DNA of 64,000 bases from Borrelia miyamotoi (GTDB lineage Bacteria > Spirochaetota > Spirochaetia > Borreliales > Borreliaceae), in contig NZ_AP024371.1 of the NCBI RefSeq assembly GCF_019668505.1, forward strand, positions 682,001-746,000, written 5' to 3'. The notes under the pieces are model-generated. The model was not told where the DNA came from, did not search any database, and worked only from the letters and a program-made list of their open reading frames with translations. Made by a program: the position numbers and the translations under genes. This document shows positions 19,800 through 28,052 of the stretch, one piece after another; the stretch's first letter is position 1; the number at the start of each line of letters is the position of its first letter.

Positions 19800-22367
19800 A
19801 TGATAGATTCAGAAAATGAAGAACTTTTGGAGATCTTTTTTGAAGAAGCTCAAAATCTTGTAGATACTCTTGAAGAGAATATCATGTCATTAGATGATGA
19901 CCCTAATAATACAGAAACTATTGATGAGATATTTAGGGCTGCACATACCCTTAAAGGTAGTTCAGCTTCAGTTGACATGATGGAACTTTCAGGATTTACT
20001 CATGTTATTGAAGATGTATTTGATGCTATTAGAGATAACAAATTAAAAATATGTAATAATCTTGTTGATTTACTTTTAGGTTCGCTTGATGTAATAAAAG
20101 GCATGCTTGATGCACGTCTTAATGGAAATATTTATTTACAAGATGTAAGCGATCTTAAAATTAAATTAAGAGGGTTTTTAGAGAGAGATCAGACAACTTC
20201 TGTAGTGTTTTTAGATAATGTAAGTGACGATGAATTTTTGCTTTCTTCCCGTGAACTTAGTGATATGCGTGAAGGGTTGGGACTTGGACAAAAAGTTTTA
20301 AGGGTTAGTGTCCATTTTAATGAAGACAATCCCATGGTTACAGTTGCTGGGATACAGATGTTTCAATCTTTGAAAGACTTAGGGCCAATTCTTTACACTG
20401 TTCCTAATTATGAGCAAATTATTGCAGGTAAGTTTTTAAAAAGAGTAGATTATTATTTGATGTATTCAAATAATCTTAGTGTTGAGAAAAAAATAAACTT
20501 GTCTGATGTTGCTTTAAATTATGTAATTGATGAATTTGATATTGAGAGTGAGTTAGCAAAAGCAGAGTTAAGAGAAAAAAATATTGTTGATAATAATACT
20601 TCGTCTAAAGATGAATTGCAACTTTCTAGTGATGAAATTGTAAGCTTAAAGGAATACATTGGTAATGCTAAGTTATTTGAGGTGAAGTTAAATTTCAATA
20701 AAGATAATCCTATGGCAACAATTTCAGGACTGCAAATGCTTCAGGCATTAAGAAGTTTGGGAGAGGTTTATAAATCTATTCCTAATAGTGAAGATTTATT
20801 AACCGATAAGTTTTTTGATTTTATTGTGTATTATTTGATATCAAATACCTCAGTGGATAGTATTTCTAGAAAAGTAAATTTGTCAGATGTTGTTGTTAGT
20901 TTTGATATTAATGAAGTTGATTTGAAAAAGATTAAAAAGGTAGATTTAAATACTGAAGTTGATAATTATGCTCCTGTTAAGGAATCTAAGAAAGTGCCTG
21001 TGAATATCAATTTAATTAGGGTTGATAGTAAAAGAATAGATTACATGCTAAATCTTGTAAGTGAGGCTGTCGTAAGTAAGTCAACTTATAATCAAATAAA
21101 TTTTGATATGATATCTTTTCTTCATAATTTTAATCATTTTTATGATTCTCAAGAAAGTTTTCGAAATAATTTCTTGGTAGATTTAAAGATGATTTTTAAG
21201 GATATTGGATTAGACTTAGAAAGTTCTATTGAGAATCAAATAGCAGGTTTGGTCGAGTATAAGGTTGATAGAATTCTACATGATATTTCAGAATTGAAAG
21301 ATTTGTTGTTAAAAATTATTCAGGATTCTAAATCTACCTCTAATAGGCTTTCTAGAATAATTACTGATTTACATGAGAGTGTTTTAAAAACAAGGATGCT
21401 ACCAGTTTCTGGTATTTTTTCAAGATTTACAAGAGTTGTAAGAGACCTTTCAAAGAAGTTGGGTAAAATTGTAGAGCTTAGTACTGAGGGGGAGGATACG
21501 GAGATTGATAAATCTGTTATGGATGATCTTGTAGAGCCTTTAATGCATTGTGTTAGAAATTCTATGGATCATGGACTTGAAACTGCTGATGAGAGACTTA
21601 AGAAAGGCAAGGATGAAGCTGGTCATATAGTTTTGCGTGCTAAGAATGAGGGTAATGTGATATCAATTGAGATTGAAGATGATGGGAGAGGGATAGATCC
21701 AAATATTATTAGGAGAAAATCAATTGAAAAAGGTTTAATTAAGGAGAATACGATTTTATCTGAGAGTGAGATTCTGAACTTAATTTTTTCTCCTGGATTT
21801 TCAACGGCTAGTCAGATTACAGATGTTTCTGGTAGAGGAGTAGGGCTTGATGTTGTTAAAAATAGTATTAAAAAATTGAATGGGACTATTGTTATAGATT
21901 CAAAAATTGATGTTGGTACTACTTTTAAAATAAAGCTTCCTTTAACATTAGTGATTGTTCAGGGTCTTCTTGTAAAATCAGGCAGTGAAGTTTATGTTCT
22001 TCCTTTAAATAGTGTTCTTGAGACGCATAGGATTAGTGAAGAGGATATTAAAATTCTTGAAAATGATCATGAGGTGTATAATTTAAGAGAAGAAATTATA
22101 TCTGTGCTTAGACTTGATGAGCTTTTTAATATAAAGTATGATCAAGACTTATATGAGAAATTTTTGATAGTCGTTAACATTAATGATAAAAAGGCAGGGA
22201 TCGTTGTGGATTCTATTCTTGGAGAAGAAGATTTTGTTGTAAAGCCTATTAAAGACAAGTATGCTTCAAGTCCTGGAATAGTTGGGGCTGCTACACTTGG
22301 TAATGGTAAGGTTGTCTTAATTATTGATATATTTGGGCTTTTTGATTTAAAGGATATGAAAGAATAG
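19800..22367 (+). CDS. cheA2: Chemotaxis histidine kinase CheA2
   Basis: Cytoplasmic histidine kinase that phosphorylates CheY proteins under receptor control; in B. burgdorferi CheA2 is the kinase needed for chemotaxis. The 855 residues contain an N-terminal HPt domain with phosphoryl-accepting His49 (HTLKGSS). Two copies of one approximately 88-residue domain follow at about 164-250 and 290-378 (shared FN-DNPM and SLG motifs), in place of a normal P2. The dimerisation helix is followed by an HATPase domain with N-box HCVRNSMDHG and DDGRGID, and then a C-terminal CheW-like domain from about 715. cheW3 follows after 4 bases. Confidence 0.96.
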   Translation: MIDSENEELLEIFFEEAQNLVDTLEENIMSLDDDPNNTETIDEIFRAAHTLKGSSASVDMMELSGFTHVIEDVFDAIRDNKLKICNNLVDLLLGSLDVIKGMLDARLNGNIYLQDVSDLKIKLRGFLERDQTTSVVFLDNVSDDEFLLSSRELSDMREGLGLGQKVLRVSVHFNEDNPMVTVAGIQMFQSLKDLGPILYTVPNYEQIIAGKFLKRVDYYLMYSNNLSVEKKINLSDVALNYVIDEFDIESELAKAELREKNIVDNNTSSKDELQLSSDEIVSLKEYIGNAKLFEVKLNFNKDNPMATISGLQMLQALRSLGEVYKSIPNSEDLLTDKFFDFIVYYLISNTSVDSISRKVNLSDVVVSFDINEVDLKKIKKVDLNTEVDNYAPVKESKKVPVNINLIRVDSKRIDYMLNLVSEAVVSKSTYNQINFDMISFLHNFNHFYDSQESFRNNFLVDLKMIFKDIGLDLESSIENQIAGLVEYKVDRILHDISELKDLLLKIIQDSKSTSNRLSRIITDLHESVLKTRMLPVSGIFSRFTRVVRDLSKKLGKIVELSTEGEDTEIDKSVMDDLVEPLMHCVRNSMDHGLETADERLKKGKDEAGHIVLRAKNEGNVISIEIEDDGRGIDPNIIRRKSIEKGLIKENTILSESEILNLIFSPGFSTASQITDVSGRGVGLDVVKNSIKKLNGTIVIDSKIDVGTTFKIKLPLTLVIVQGLLVKSGSEVYVLPLNSVLETHRISEEDIKILENDHEVYNLREEIISVLRLDELFNIKYDQDLYEKFLIVVNINDKKAGIVVDSILGEEDFVVKPIKDKYASSPGIVGAATLGNGKVVLIIDIFGLFDLKDMKE

Positions 22368-22371
22368 TTTT

Positions 22372-23754
22372 ATGATTGAAATAAAAGAGATATATTTAGG
22401 TGAGCGTGATTTAAGTAGTCAGGCAAAAGGAATTAACTCTGTTAATTTGGACTTTAAAGTAGTCTCGTTTAATATTGGAAATGATAATTATCTAGTAGAT
22501 ATTATGAAAGTGAAAGAAATTAGGAAATCTAGTAATTTTACATATGTTCCAAATGCTAGAAGATATGTGGTTGGTCTTGATAATTTAAGGGGAGAGATAA
22601 TCTCTATTATTGATCTGAGAATAATGTTTAATTTGGAAGTTATTAAGAAGGAAGTTGAAGACATTATGATCCTTAGGAATGGAGATCTATTGGTGGGAGT
22701 TATTGTTGATAAGGTGAATAATGTTTTTTCTATTGATTCTTCTCTGATTCAAGATCCTCATCCTGTTTTATCTCAGGAATCGCTTATAGGCTATATAAAG
22801 GGAGTGGTTGAATACGGTGAAAAATTATATATTCTTCTTGATGTAGATAAGATTTTTGATTATGATGAAGAAAATGAGTTTTTAGGGGATAAGAGTAAGG
22901 ATGATGATATAAATACTCTTGAGTATGAGGATAAGTCATTACTTAGTAGTAATCATTCTCTAGAGTTGCCAGAATCATCTTTTAGTGAGTATGTAACGTT
23001 ATCTGAATATTCTTTAGATGATTTAAAGATTATTAAAGAGAATCTTTTTAAATATTCTTTCAATGCTTCTTTGGTAAATGATGAGTTTTTAAAGAAAGTT
23101 GCAATAAAATTAGATATTGCTAATATTAATGACTTAGTTTATGATAATTTTTTAAGTGAATTTTATTCAAAATCATCAGGACTTTTATGGGATGATAAGT
23201 ATCTAAAAGAATTCCAAGATGAGATTGTTAAGAAGCATATCAATACTATGAATGATGTTAATTCTATTTTAAATGTTTTTGAGATTGGATGTGGTGATGG
23301 AAAGGAGACAATGTCTTTTGTGAATGCTTTATATGATTCTTATAAAAATCCTTTTAAGGTAACGGCTATTGATAATGATTTACTTAAGGTGATTAGCACT
23401 GCTAATTTAGCTTTCTCAGAATCTGAGATTAGTATGAGCGAGGTTTATAGAAAAAATTCCTTTGAGCAAGATTCAGGAATTTATAAATTCAAGCCAGAGG
23501 TTATGAATAGTGTTTTATTTGAATATTCAGATGCCATTTTATCAGAATTTCCAGAGAATTTAGGAGTTATTTTTTTAAGAGATATTTTATGTTTCTTGAA
23601 TAATGATGATCAGGTTTTAATTTTAGATATGATTGCTGAAAAATCTGTCAAAGGAGCTATTTTGATTTTGGGAGATAATGAAGAACTTAAGAATAATAAT
23701 ATTTTTGTAAAGGATAGATCGGTGGAATATTTTAATCTGTATAAAAGGATCTAA
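22372..23754 (+). CDS. cheW3: CheW3: CheW domain fused to a CheR-like methyltransferase domain
   Basis: A 460-residue protein. Residues about 25-165 are a CheW coupling domain (VVSFNIGNDNYLVDIMKVKEI, NLRGEIISIIDLR) that links receptors to CheA. An acidic linker follows, then from about residue 205 a domain like the CheR methyltransferase. The SAM-binding motif FEIGCGDGKE begins at residue 303, and AIDNDLLKV and the region RDILCFLNNDDQ match later CheR blocks. This fusion is known for Borrelia CheW3. Whether the domain methylates receptors is not shown by the sequence. It is in the flaA-cheA2 operon, 11 bases before cheX. Confidence 0.93.
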   Translation: MIEIKEIYLGERDLSSQAKGINSVNLDFKVVSFNIGNDNYLVDIMKVKEIRKSSNFTYVPNARRYVVGLDNLRGEIISIIDLRIMFNLEVIKKEVEDIMILRNGDLLVGVIVDKVNNVFSIDSSLIQDPHPVLSQESLIGYIKGVVEYGEKLYILLDVDKIFDYDEENEFLGDKSKDDDINTLEYEDKSLLSSNHSLELPESSFSEYVTLSEYSLDDLKIIKENLFKYSFNASLVNDEFLKKVAIKLDIANINDLVYDNFLSEFYSKSSGLLWDDKYLKEFQDEIVKKHINTMNDVNSILNVFEIGCGDGKETMSFVNALYDSYKNPFKVTAIDNDLLKVISTANLAFSESEISMSEVYRKNSFEQDSGIYKFKPEVMNSVLFEYSDAILSEFPENLGVIFLRDILCFLNNDDQVLILDMIAEKSVKGAILILGDNEELKNNNIFVKDRSVEYFNLYKRI

Positions 23755-23765
23755 AGGAGAAATTA

Positions 23766-24251
23766 ATGAGAATAGATTATATAGAACCATTTTTAGATGC
23801 TGCTTCTTCAGTTTTAAGAGATATGTTGCTTGTTGAGGATATTCAGATGGGTAGTCCTGGACTTAAGTCGATAAATCAAAAAATAAAAGGGGTTTCTGTA
23901 ATTGTAGGGCTTGCAGGTTCTGTTGAAGGTAGCATTGTTATTGATATGGATATTGCTACGGCTCTTTTTGTCGCCTCTAAGTTAAATTTTGAGGAGTATA
24001 CTGATTTTGATGATGAAGAAACTAAGGAGATGGTAGCTGCGACTCTTACGGAAGTTGGTAATATTATTGCTGGTAATTTTGTTACTACTTTGCATGCTAA
24101 AGGCTTTATATTTGATATAACCCCACCAGCTTTTATTTATGGGGAAAATATGAAAATAAGTAATAAGGGTTCTGAGGCATTAATAGTACCTTTTACTTTG
24201 CCAGATGGTAAAATTATAGAAGTTAATATTGCAATAAGAGAGAGGGTTTGA
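23766..24251 (+). CDS. cheX: CheY-P phosphatase CheX
   Basis: Dimeric phosphatase that removes phosphate from CheY3, the spirochaetal substitute for CheZ. The 161-residue product carries the catalytic ExxN motif at Glu96 and Asn99 (LTEVGNIIAGNF), the same positions described for the B. burgdorferi enzyme. AAAGGAG lies just before the ATG. A 50-base spacer to cheY3 contains a duplicated ribosome-site segment and a small leader frame. Confidence 0.96.
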   Translation: MRIDYIEPFLDAASSVLRDMLLVEDIQMGSPGLKSINQKIKGVSVIVGLAGSVEGSIVIDMDIATALFVASKLNFEEYTDFDDEETKEMVAATLTEVGNIIAGNFVTTLHAKGFIFDITPPAFIYGENMKISNKGSEALIVPFTLPDGKIIEVNIAIRERV

Positions 24252-24307
24252 TATGATTATGACTTTGAAAGTACTTATTATAATAAAAGAAGAGGGTTTA
24301 ATATGAT
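24241..24307 (+). repeat. Duplicated translation-start segment before cheY3
   Basis: AGAGGGTTTGATATGAT at 24241-24257 recurs with one change at 24291-24307 (AGAGGGTTTAATATGAT), exactly 50 bases apart. Each copy contains an AGAGGG ribosome-site-like element and an ATG. The first copy overlaps the end of cheX and starts a 17-codon frame. The second starts cheY3. Confidence 0.7.
24253..24306 (+). CDS. Possible 17-codon leader peptide coupled to cheY3
   Basis: ATG at 24253 opens a frame reading MIMTLKVLIIIKEEGLI and stops at TGA 24304-24306, overlapping the cheY3 ATG (24303-24305) as ATGA. It has AGAGGG about 7 bases upstream. The arrangement would couple cheY3 translation to this leader. It may equally be a by-product of a local duplication of the start region. 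No homology is recognisable at this size. Confidence 0.3.
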   Translation: MIMTLKVLIIIKEEGLI

Positions 24308-24743
24308 CCAGAAAACTACAATTGCTACGGATTCTTTAACTAAACCAAAGGGGATTAATTATGATACAGGAGTTCCTTTTAATGTTTTAATTGTAGATGA
24401 TTCAGTTTTTACTGTAAAGCAGCTTACACAAATTTTTACTTCTGAAGGGTTCAATATTATTGATACTGCTGCTGATGGTGAGGAGGCTGTGATCAAATAT
24501 AAGAATTATTATCCTAACATTGATGTTGTTACTCTTGATATTACTATGCCCAAGATGGATGGGATAACTTGTCTTTCTAATATTATGGAATTTGATGCAA
24601 ATGCTAAAATAATAATGATTTCTGCTTTGGGAAAAGAACAGTTGGTTAAGGATTGTTTGATTAAAGGTGCAAAGACGTTTATTGTAAAGCCTCTTGATAG
24701 AGCTAAGGTTCTTCAAAGAGTCATGTCTGTATTTGTTAAATGA
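24303..24743 (+). CDS. cheY3: Chemotaxis response regulator CheY3
   Basis: Single-domain receiver that, when phosphorylated by CheA2, binds the flagellar switch to change rotation. The 146-residue product has the acidic pair VDDS (D32, D33), phospho-acceptor Asp79 in VTLDITMPKMDG, the switch Ser in MISALGK and the conserved Lys in IVKPLD. About 25 extra residues precede the usual CheY fold. It ends the che operon, 8 bases before the stop of the opposing minus-strand run. Confidence 0.96.
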   Translation: MIQKTTIATDSLTKPKGINYDTGVPFNVLIVDDSVFTVKQLTQIFTSEGFNIIDTAADGEEAVIKYKNYYPNIDVVTLDITMPKMDGITCLSNIMEFDANAKIIMISALGKEQLVKDCLIKGAKTFIVKPLDRAKVLQRVMSVFVK

Positions 24744-24751
24744 AGCAGTGC

Positions 24752-25273
24752 TTAGTATTTGAGGTGTGATCTGTAAAAAATCATTTCATTGCTTATTTCA
24801 TTTAGATTTTTTGTGAAGTAAGGTATGTTTAGGTTGAAGATTTCTAGTCTGTTTTTGTTATTATTGCCTATGTATAGCTCTAGCTTATAGAATCCTTTTT
24901 TTGTGTATATTAATGCTGAGCTTTTAAAAATTGAATCTATAGTTTTTATTTTGAATATTTTATAGTTTGAAAAACTATTGTCAATAATTTCACCTTGAAG
25001 TAAATATTTGTTGGCTTCTCTGTAAGTTGGAGTTATTTTAGTGTAGTCAATTTTACCTTTTATAATGCTTTTTATGAAATTTTCTGTTAATTTATATATC
25101 TGTATTTCATATGTGCTTTTTGGATGTTTAGTATAATATTCTTCTTCTATTATTAAATTAAAAGCAGAGTATTTTTTCGATGTTTCTGATGATCTTTTTT
25201 CAATTGAAGTTGTTATTAATCTTGAGTGAATTTGTGTGTTGATGATTAATATCAGGAATATTTTTTTTATCAT
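24752..25273 (-). CDS. Small exported protein, function unknown
   Basis: A 173-residue protein with a short N-terminal signal-like segment (IKKIFLILIINTQIHS) followed by a soluble, Tyr/Lys/Ile-rich part. No lipobox, no catalytic motif. It overlaps the upstream membrane-protein gene by 4 bases and is the last gene of the minus-strand run headed by gph. I do not recognise the family; a periplasmic location is inferred only from the N-terminus. Confidence 0.7.
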   Translation of the reverse strand: MIKKIFLILIINTQIHSRLITTSIEKRSSETSKKYSAFNLIIEEEYYTKHPKSTYEIQIYKLTENFIKSIIKGKIDYTKITPTYREANKYLLQGEIIDNSFSNYKIFKIKTIDSIFKSSALIYTKKGFYKLELYIGNNNKNRLEIFNLNIPYFTKNLNEISNEMIFYRSHLKY

Positions 25274-26316
25274 GTATGTTCCTTATTGGTATTTATTATT
25301 CTTTTTACTGTTTCAATTTCTAGGGGAAGTTTACTTCTTCTTCTTTCAGTTAGCTTATCTTTTAATAAGACATTGTTAAATACTTTTGCCATTTCATATA
25401 CTTTTTCTTCGCTGAAATAGAATGGAATTTGAATTTTTCTATATTCAATTGGATCTTGTAATATTTTTTGTATTAGTATAATTGGATTTAGAAAACTTGC
25501 TTTAAAGAATTTATAAAAATTTGTTAAAAACAGAGCAAATGATACAAAGAGTGTAAATAGAAATATCCCAATTACAGAATCGCTTTTTCTTTGCAGATAT
25601 TTGTCTATATAAAATTTTGTTTGATCCATTTCTATAATTTTATATTCACTAGGACTGTAGTAGAAAAATATGTCATCAGATTTAGAATATATTGTTTTGT
25701 CTATGTCTTTAATTATTAGTATGAAAGGATATTTTTCTTTAATATAATTTTTTTCAGTTGTTATGGAGATGTTTTTTATGATATTAAATTCTTGTTTTTC
25801 TGGAATTGTGTTTGCAAAACCTGAGCTTGAGAATATTATAAAAAATATGAATGGAATTAGTAAACTTATTGAGAATGTTCTGGCAAATGCAATTAGTATT
25901 AAATTTTTCTCTTTTGAATTGTAATAGATTTCGATCATTAAGTCGTTAAATCTAAGGAGTCTTAGGAATCTTAATTTAAAAAGTGAAAGTATGATTGGAC
26001 TTAGAATTGTTTCATGAGGATTAATAATATTTTGAATTTGATGAGAACTATAAAATATTAAAGGAATTAGGCAATGGAGCAGATCAAAAAATAAATTATT
26101 TCTTATGTATATTTGTGATGTTCGTGAAAAATAAGCTTTTGAAATTTTATATAGAAAAACTAAGATCAATATTGAATCAAATAAAAATCCAATGAATATT
26201 AGTGCAAATCGAATCTTGTATGGCAAAAAAAGTATTATTGATAATTCTTCTATTAGAAATCCAAGTATTGAAGCAATTAAAGTGGCTTTAAAAAAATTTG
26301 AGAGTACCTTTACCAT
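25270..26316 (-). CDS. Polytopic membrane protein with S4-like segment and HAMP-like tail
   Basis: A 348-residue protein with about six hydrophobic segments (roughly 10-30, 37-57, 78-92, 105-122, 143-165 and 248-268). The fourth carries KLRFLRLLRF, with Arg at 116, 119 and 122. This three-residue spacing is like the S4 voltage sensor of ion channels, and Asp47 and Asp78 lie in or near the earlier spans. A soluble loop of about 80 residues (167-247) precedes the last span, and about 75 cytoplasmic residues after it resemble a HAMP-type linker. No selectivity filter is visible. A channel-like or sensory protein is possible. It overlaps both neighbours by 4-7 bases. Confidence 0.65.
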   Translation of the reverse strand: MVKVLSNFFKATLIASILGFLIEELSIILFLPYKIRFALIFIGFLFDSILILVFLYKISKAYFSRTSQIYIRNNLFFDLLHCLIPLIFYSSHQIQNIINPHETILSPIILSLFKLRFLRLLRFNDLMIEIYYNSKEKNLILIAFARTFSISLLIPFIFFIIFSSSGFANTIPEKQEFNIIKNISITTEKNYIKEKYPFILIIKDIDKTIYSKSDDIFFYYSPSEYKIIEMDQTKFYIDKYLQRKSDSVIGIFLFTLFVSFALFLTNFYKFFKASFLNPIILIQKILQDPIEYRKIQIPFYFSEEKVYEMAKVFNNVLLKDKLTERRRSKLPLEIETVKRIINTNKEHT

Positions 26317-27173
26317 TTATTTTTCCTAGCTATTTCTAGAAGTTCTTTCATAATTCTTGGATCATATTCTTTTGAGCTTGATTGTTTTATTGAGAACCAG
26401 CTTTCGTCATATCCTATGAATCCCTTTACTCTATTGTTTTTAATGTTTGGGATTTTGGTTCTGTTTGCAAAAATAGATATTAATGTTGCAATTGGGGACA
26501 TGTTACTTACATTTTCATACTTAAACAAACTTTGAGTTATTAATTTAGTTGTGTTGTCGTCTAAGAAGTCAATTTCTTTGCTGACTAATTTTGATATATT
26601 TTCAATATTTGTTGAAATTAATTTCATCTCTTTTTCAAGATAAAACTTGATTATTAAAACCCTTAATAATAGTAGTATTTTTAAGTAATTTTTTATAATT
26701 TTTGAGGAATCAAGAGTATCATTTTCTTTTTTGATTAGGTATCTTGTATAGGAATTTTTGTCTTCAAAGAGTTTGTTTATATAAAATGTTATATATCCAC
26801 TACTTATGACATTAAAATTATATAAAAATTCTTTTCTTAAGTAAGGATTTGCTTTAATGGAATTGAATATTAATTCTAAATTATTTTTATTGAATTCTTT
26901 TCTAAAAAGGTCTTTTACGATGTTAAGATCAATAGAATCGATGCTTGACAAAATAATAGGATTAATTATTATGTCTGTTTTTTTTTTAACGTATTGAATA
27001 AGTAAATCAGCATCAGATTTAAAGTTTTCATCAATAAATGTTGAAATCGTTTTTTTATTTTCTTCTAGATATTTTATTATTTCAATTTCTTTTTCAAATA
27101 CTGATAAGCCCTTTATGCTTTCATGATTAAATAAATAATGATACAAGTGTGGAAAATATACCTTTAAATTCAT
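26310..27173 (-). CDS. Conserved helical protein, function unknown
   Basis: A 287-residue, probably all-helical cytoplasmic protein (MNLKVYFPHLYHYLFNHESIKG at the start) with no signal peptide and no motif I can assign. It is translationally coupled to gph (4-base overlap, 27170-27173) upstream and to the membrane-protein gene (7-base overlap) downstream. The C-terminal FIGYDESWFSIKQSSSKEYDPRIMKELLEIARK looks the most conserved part. No function can be inferred beyond the operon. Confidence 0.7.
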   Translation of the reverse strand: MNLKVYFPHLYHYLFNHESIKGLSVFEKEIEIIKYLEENKKTISTFIDENFKSDADLLIQYVKKKTDIIINPIILSSIDSIDLNIVKDLFRKEFNKNNLELIFNSIKANPYLRKEFLYNFNVISSGYITFYINKLFEDKNSYTRYLIKKENDTLDSSKIIKNYLKILLLLRVLIIKFYLEKEMKLISTNIENISKLVSKEIDFLDDNTTKLITQSLFKYENVSNMSPIATLISIFANRTKIPNIKNNRVKGFIGYDESWFSIKQSSSKEYDPRIMKELLEIARKNKW

Positions 27174-27832
27174 TTGATTATGTCCAGAAGTTCAGATGGG
27201 CTATTTAGGATATATTTTGCTCCATTTTTTTTTAATTCATCTATTGTTCTAAATCCCCATGAAACTCCTATAGGTAGGAATCCGACATTTTGGGCAGTTA
27301 TCATATCAATGTCGCTATCTCCGATGTATGCTATTTCTTCTGGCATAAGATTTAATTCTATTATCATGTCAAGTGCATTTGCAGGATCTGGCTTTGCCTC
27401 AAATCTTGATGAATAACCTCTGATTTCAAAAAAGTTGATATCTTTAAATATATCTCTTGCTATTATTAATAGTTCTTCATGGTTTTTATTGCTTAAGATA
27501 CCAATAGGAATGTTAAGTGAATTTAGCGTGCTTAAAAGTTCTGGTATTCCATCATATGCTCTTGTTTGGGAAGAAAGATTTTGATTGTATTCTTTTACAA
27601 ATTCTTGATAAAGATTGTCTTTAAGGTGTTTATTGTTTAGGTTTATCTTAAGGTATTTTAGAGTATTCTCTACTAATTTAGAATATCCTCTTCCAATAAG
27701 ATTGTTAAATTCATCTGTTTTAATTTCTTTATATCCTAGCTTTTTTAATGCCAAATTCATTGAAACTGCAATGTCCATAATGCTGTTTATTAAAGTTCCA
27801 TCCATGTCAAAAATGCAAGCTTTTATTTTCAT
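27170..27832 (-). CDS. gph: HAD-family phosphatase (phosphoglycolate phosphatase-like)
   Basis: Cytoplasmic haloacid-dehalogenase-type phosphatase. Motif I FDMDGTL (nucleophile Asp9) is at the N-terminus, motif II lies in GILSNKNH, and motif III/IV is YIGDSDIDMITA. An alpha-helical cap between motifs I and II puts it in the Gph/PGMB-like subfamily, and 220 residues is typical. The exact substrate (phosphoglycolate or another small phosphate ester) cannot be read from the sequence. It is the first gene of a four-gene minus-strand operon, divergent from the ABC transporter genes. Confidence 0.88.
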   Translation of the reverse strand: MKIKACIFDMDGTLINSIMDIAVSMNLALKKLGYKEIKTDEFNNLIGRGYSKLVENTLKYLKINLNNKHLKDNLYQEFVKEYNQNLSSQTRAYDGIPELLSTLNSLNIPIGILSNKNHEELLIIARDIFKDINFFEIRGYSSRFEAKPDPANALDMIIELNLMPEEIAYIGDSDIDMITAQNVGFLPIGVSWGFRTIDELKKNGAKYILNSPSELLDIIK

Positions 27833-27960
27833 ATTTTAATCCTCTTAAAGATAATCATTATTTTAATGTGCCTTCATTTTATAATTGTTTTTTGTCTTTT
27901 ATTAATTTTATTCCATGATTTTTAATATTTTACATTGTTTATGCTTTTTTTCTAAAAGAT

Positions 27961-28004
27961 CCCTTGCAAATATTTACTTTTAATTTTAACATATTTTTCA
28001 AGGG
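27961..28004 (+). other. Long hairpin in the leader of the ABC transporter operon
   Basis: CCCTTG (27961-27966) pairs with CAAGGG (27999-28004). After a small internal bulge AAATAT (27968-27973) pairs with ATATTT (27991-27996). A 17-base T-rich loop remains. It ends about 48 bases before the ATPase start at 28053. No T-run follows at once. It might be an mRNA regulatory element or operator. I do not recognise a known riboswitch (the purine-type conserved loops are absent). Confidence 0.4.
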
Positions 28005-28052
28005 TATGAACAAGTATCATTTTGTATTTGTGAGGTCTCAGATTGTTTTTTT

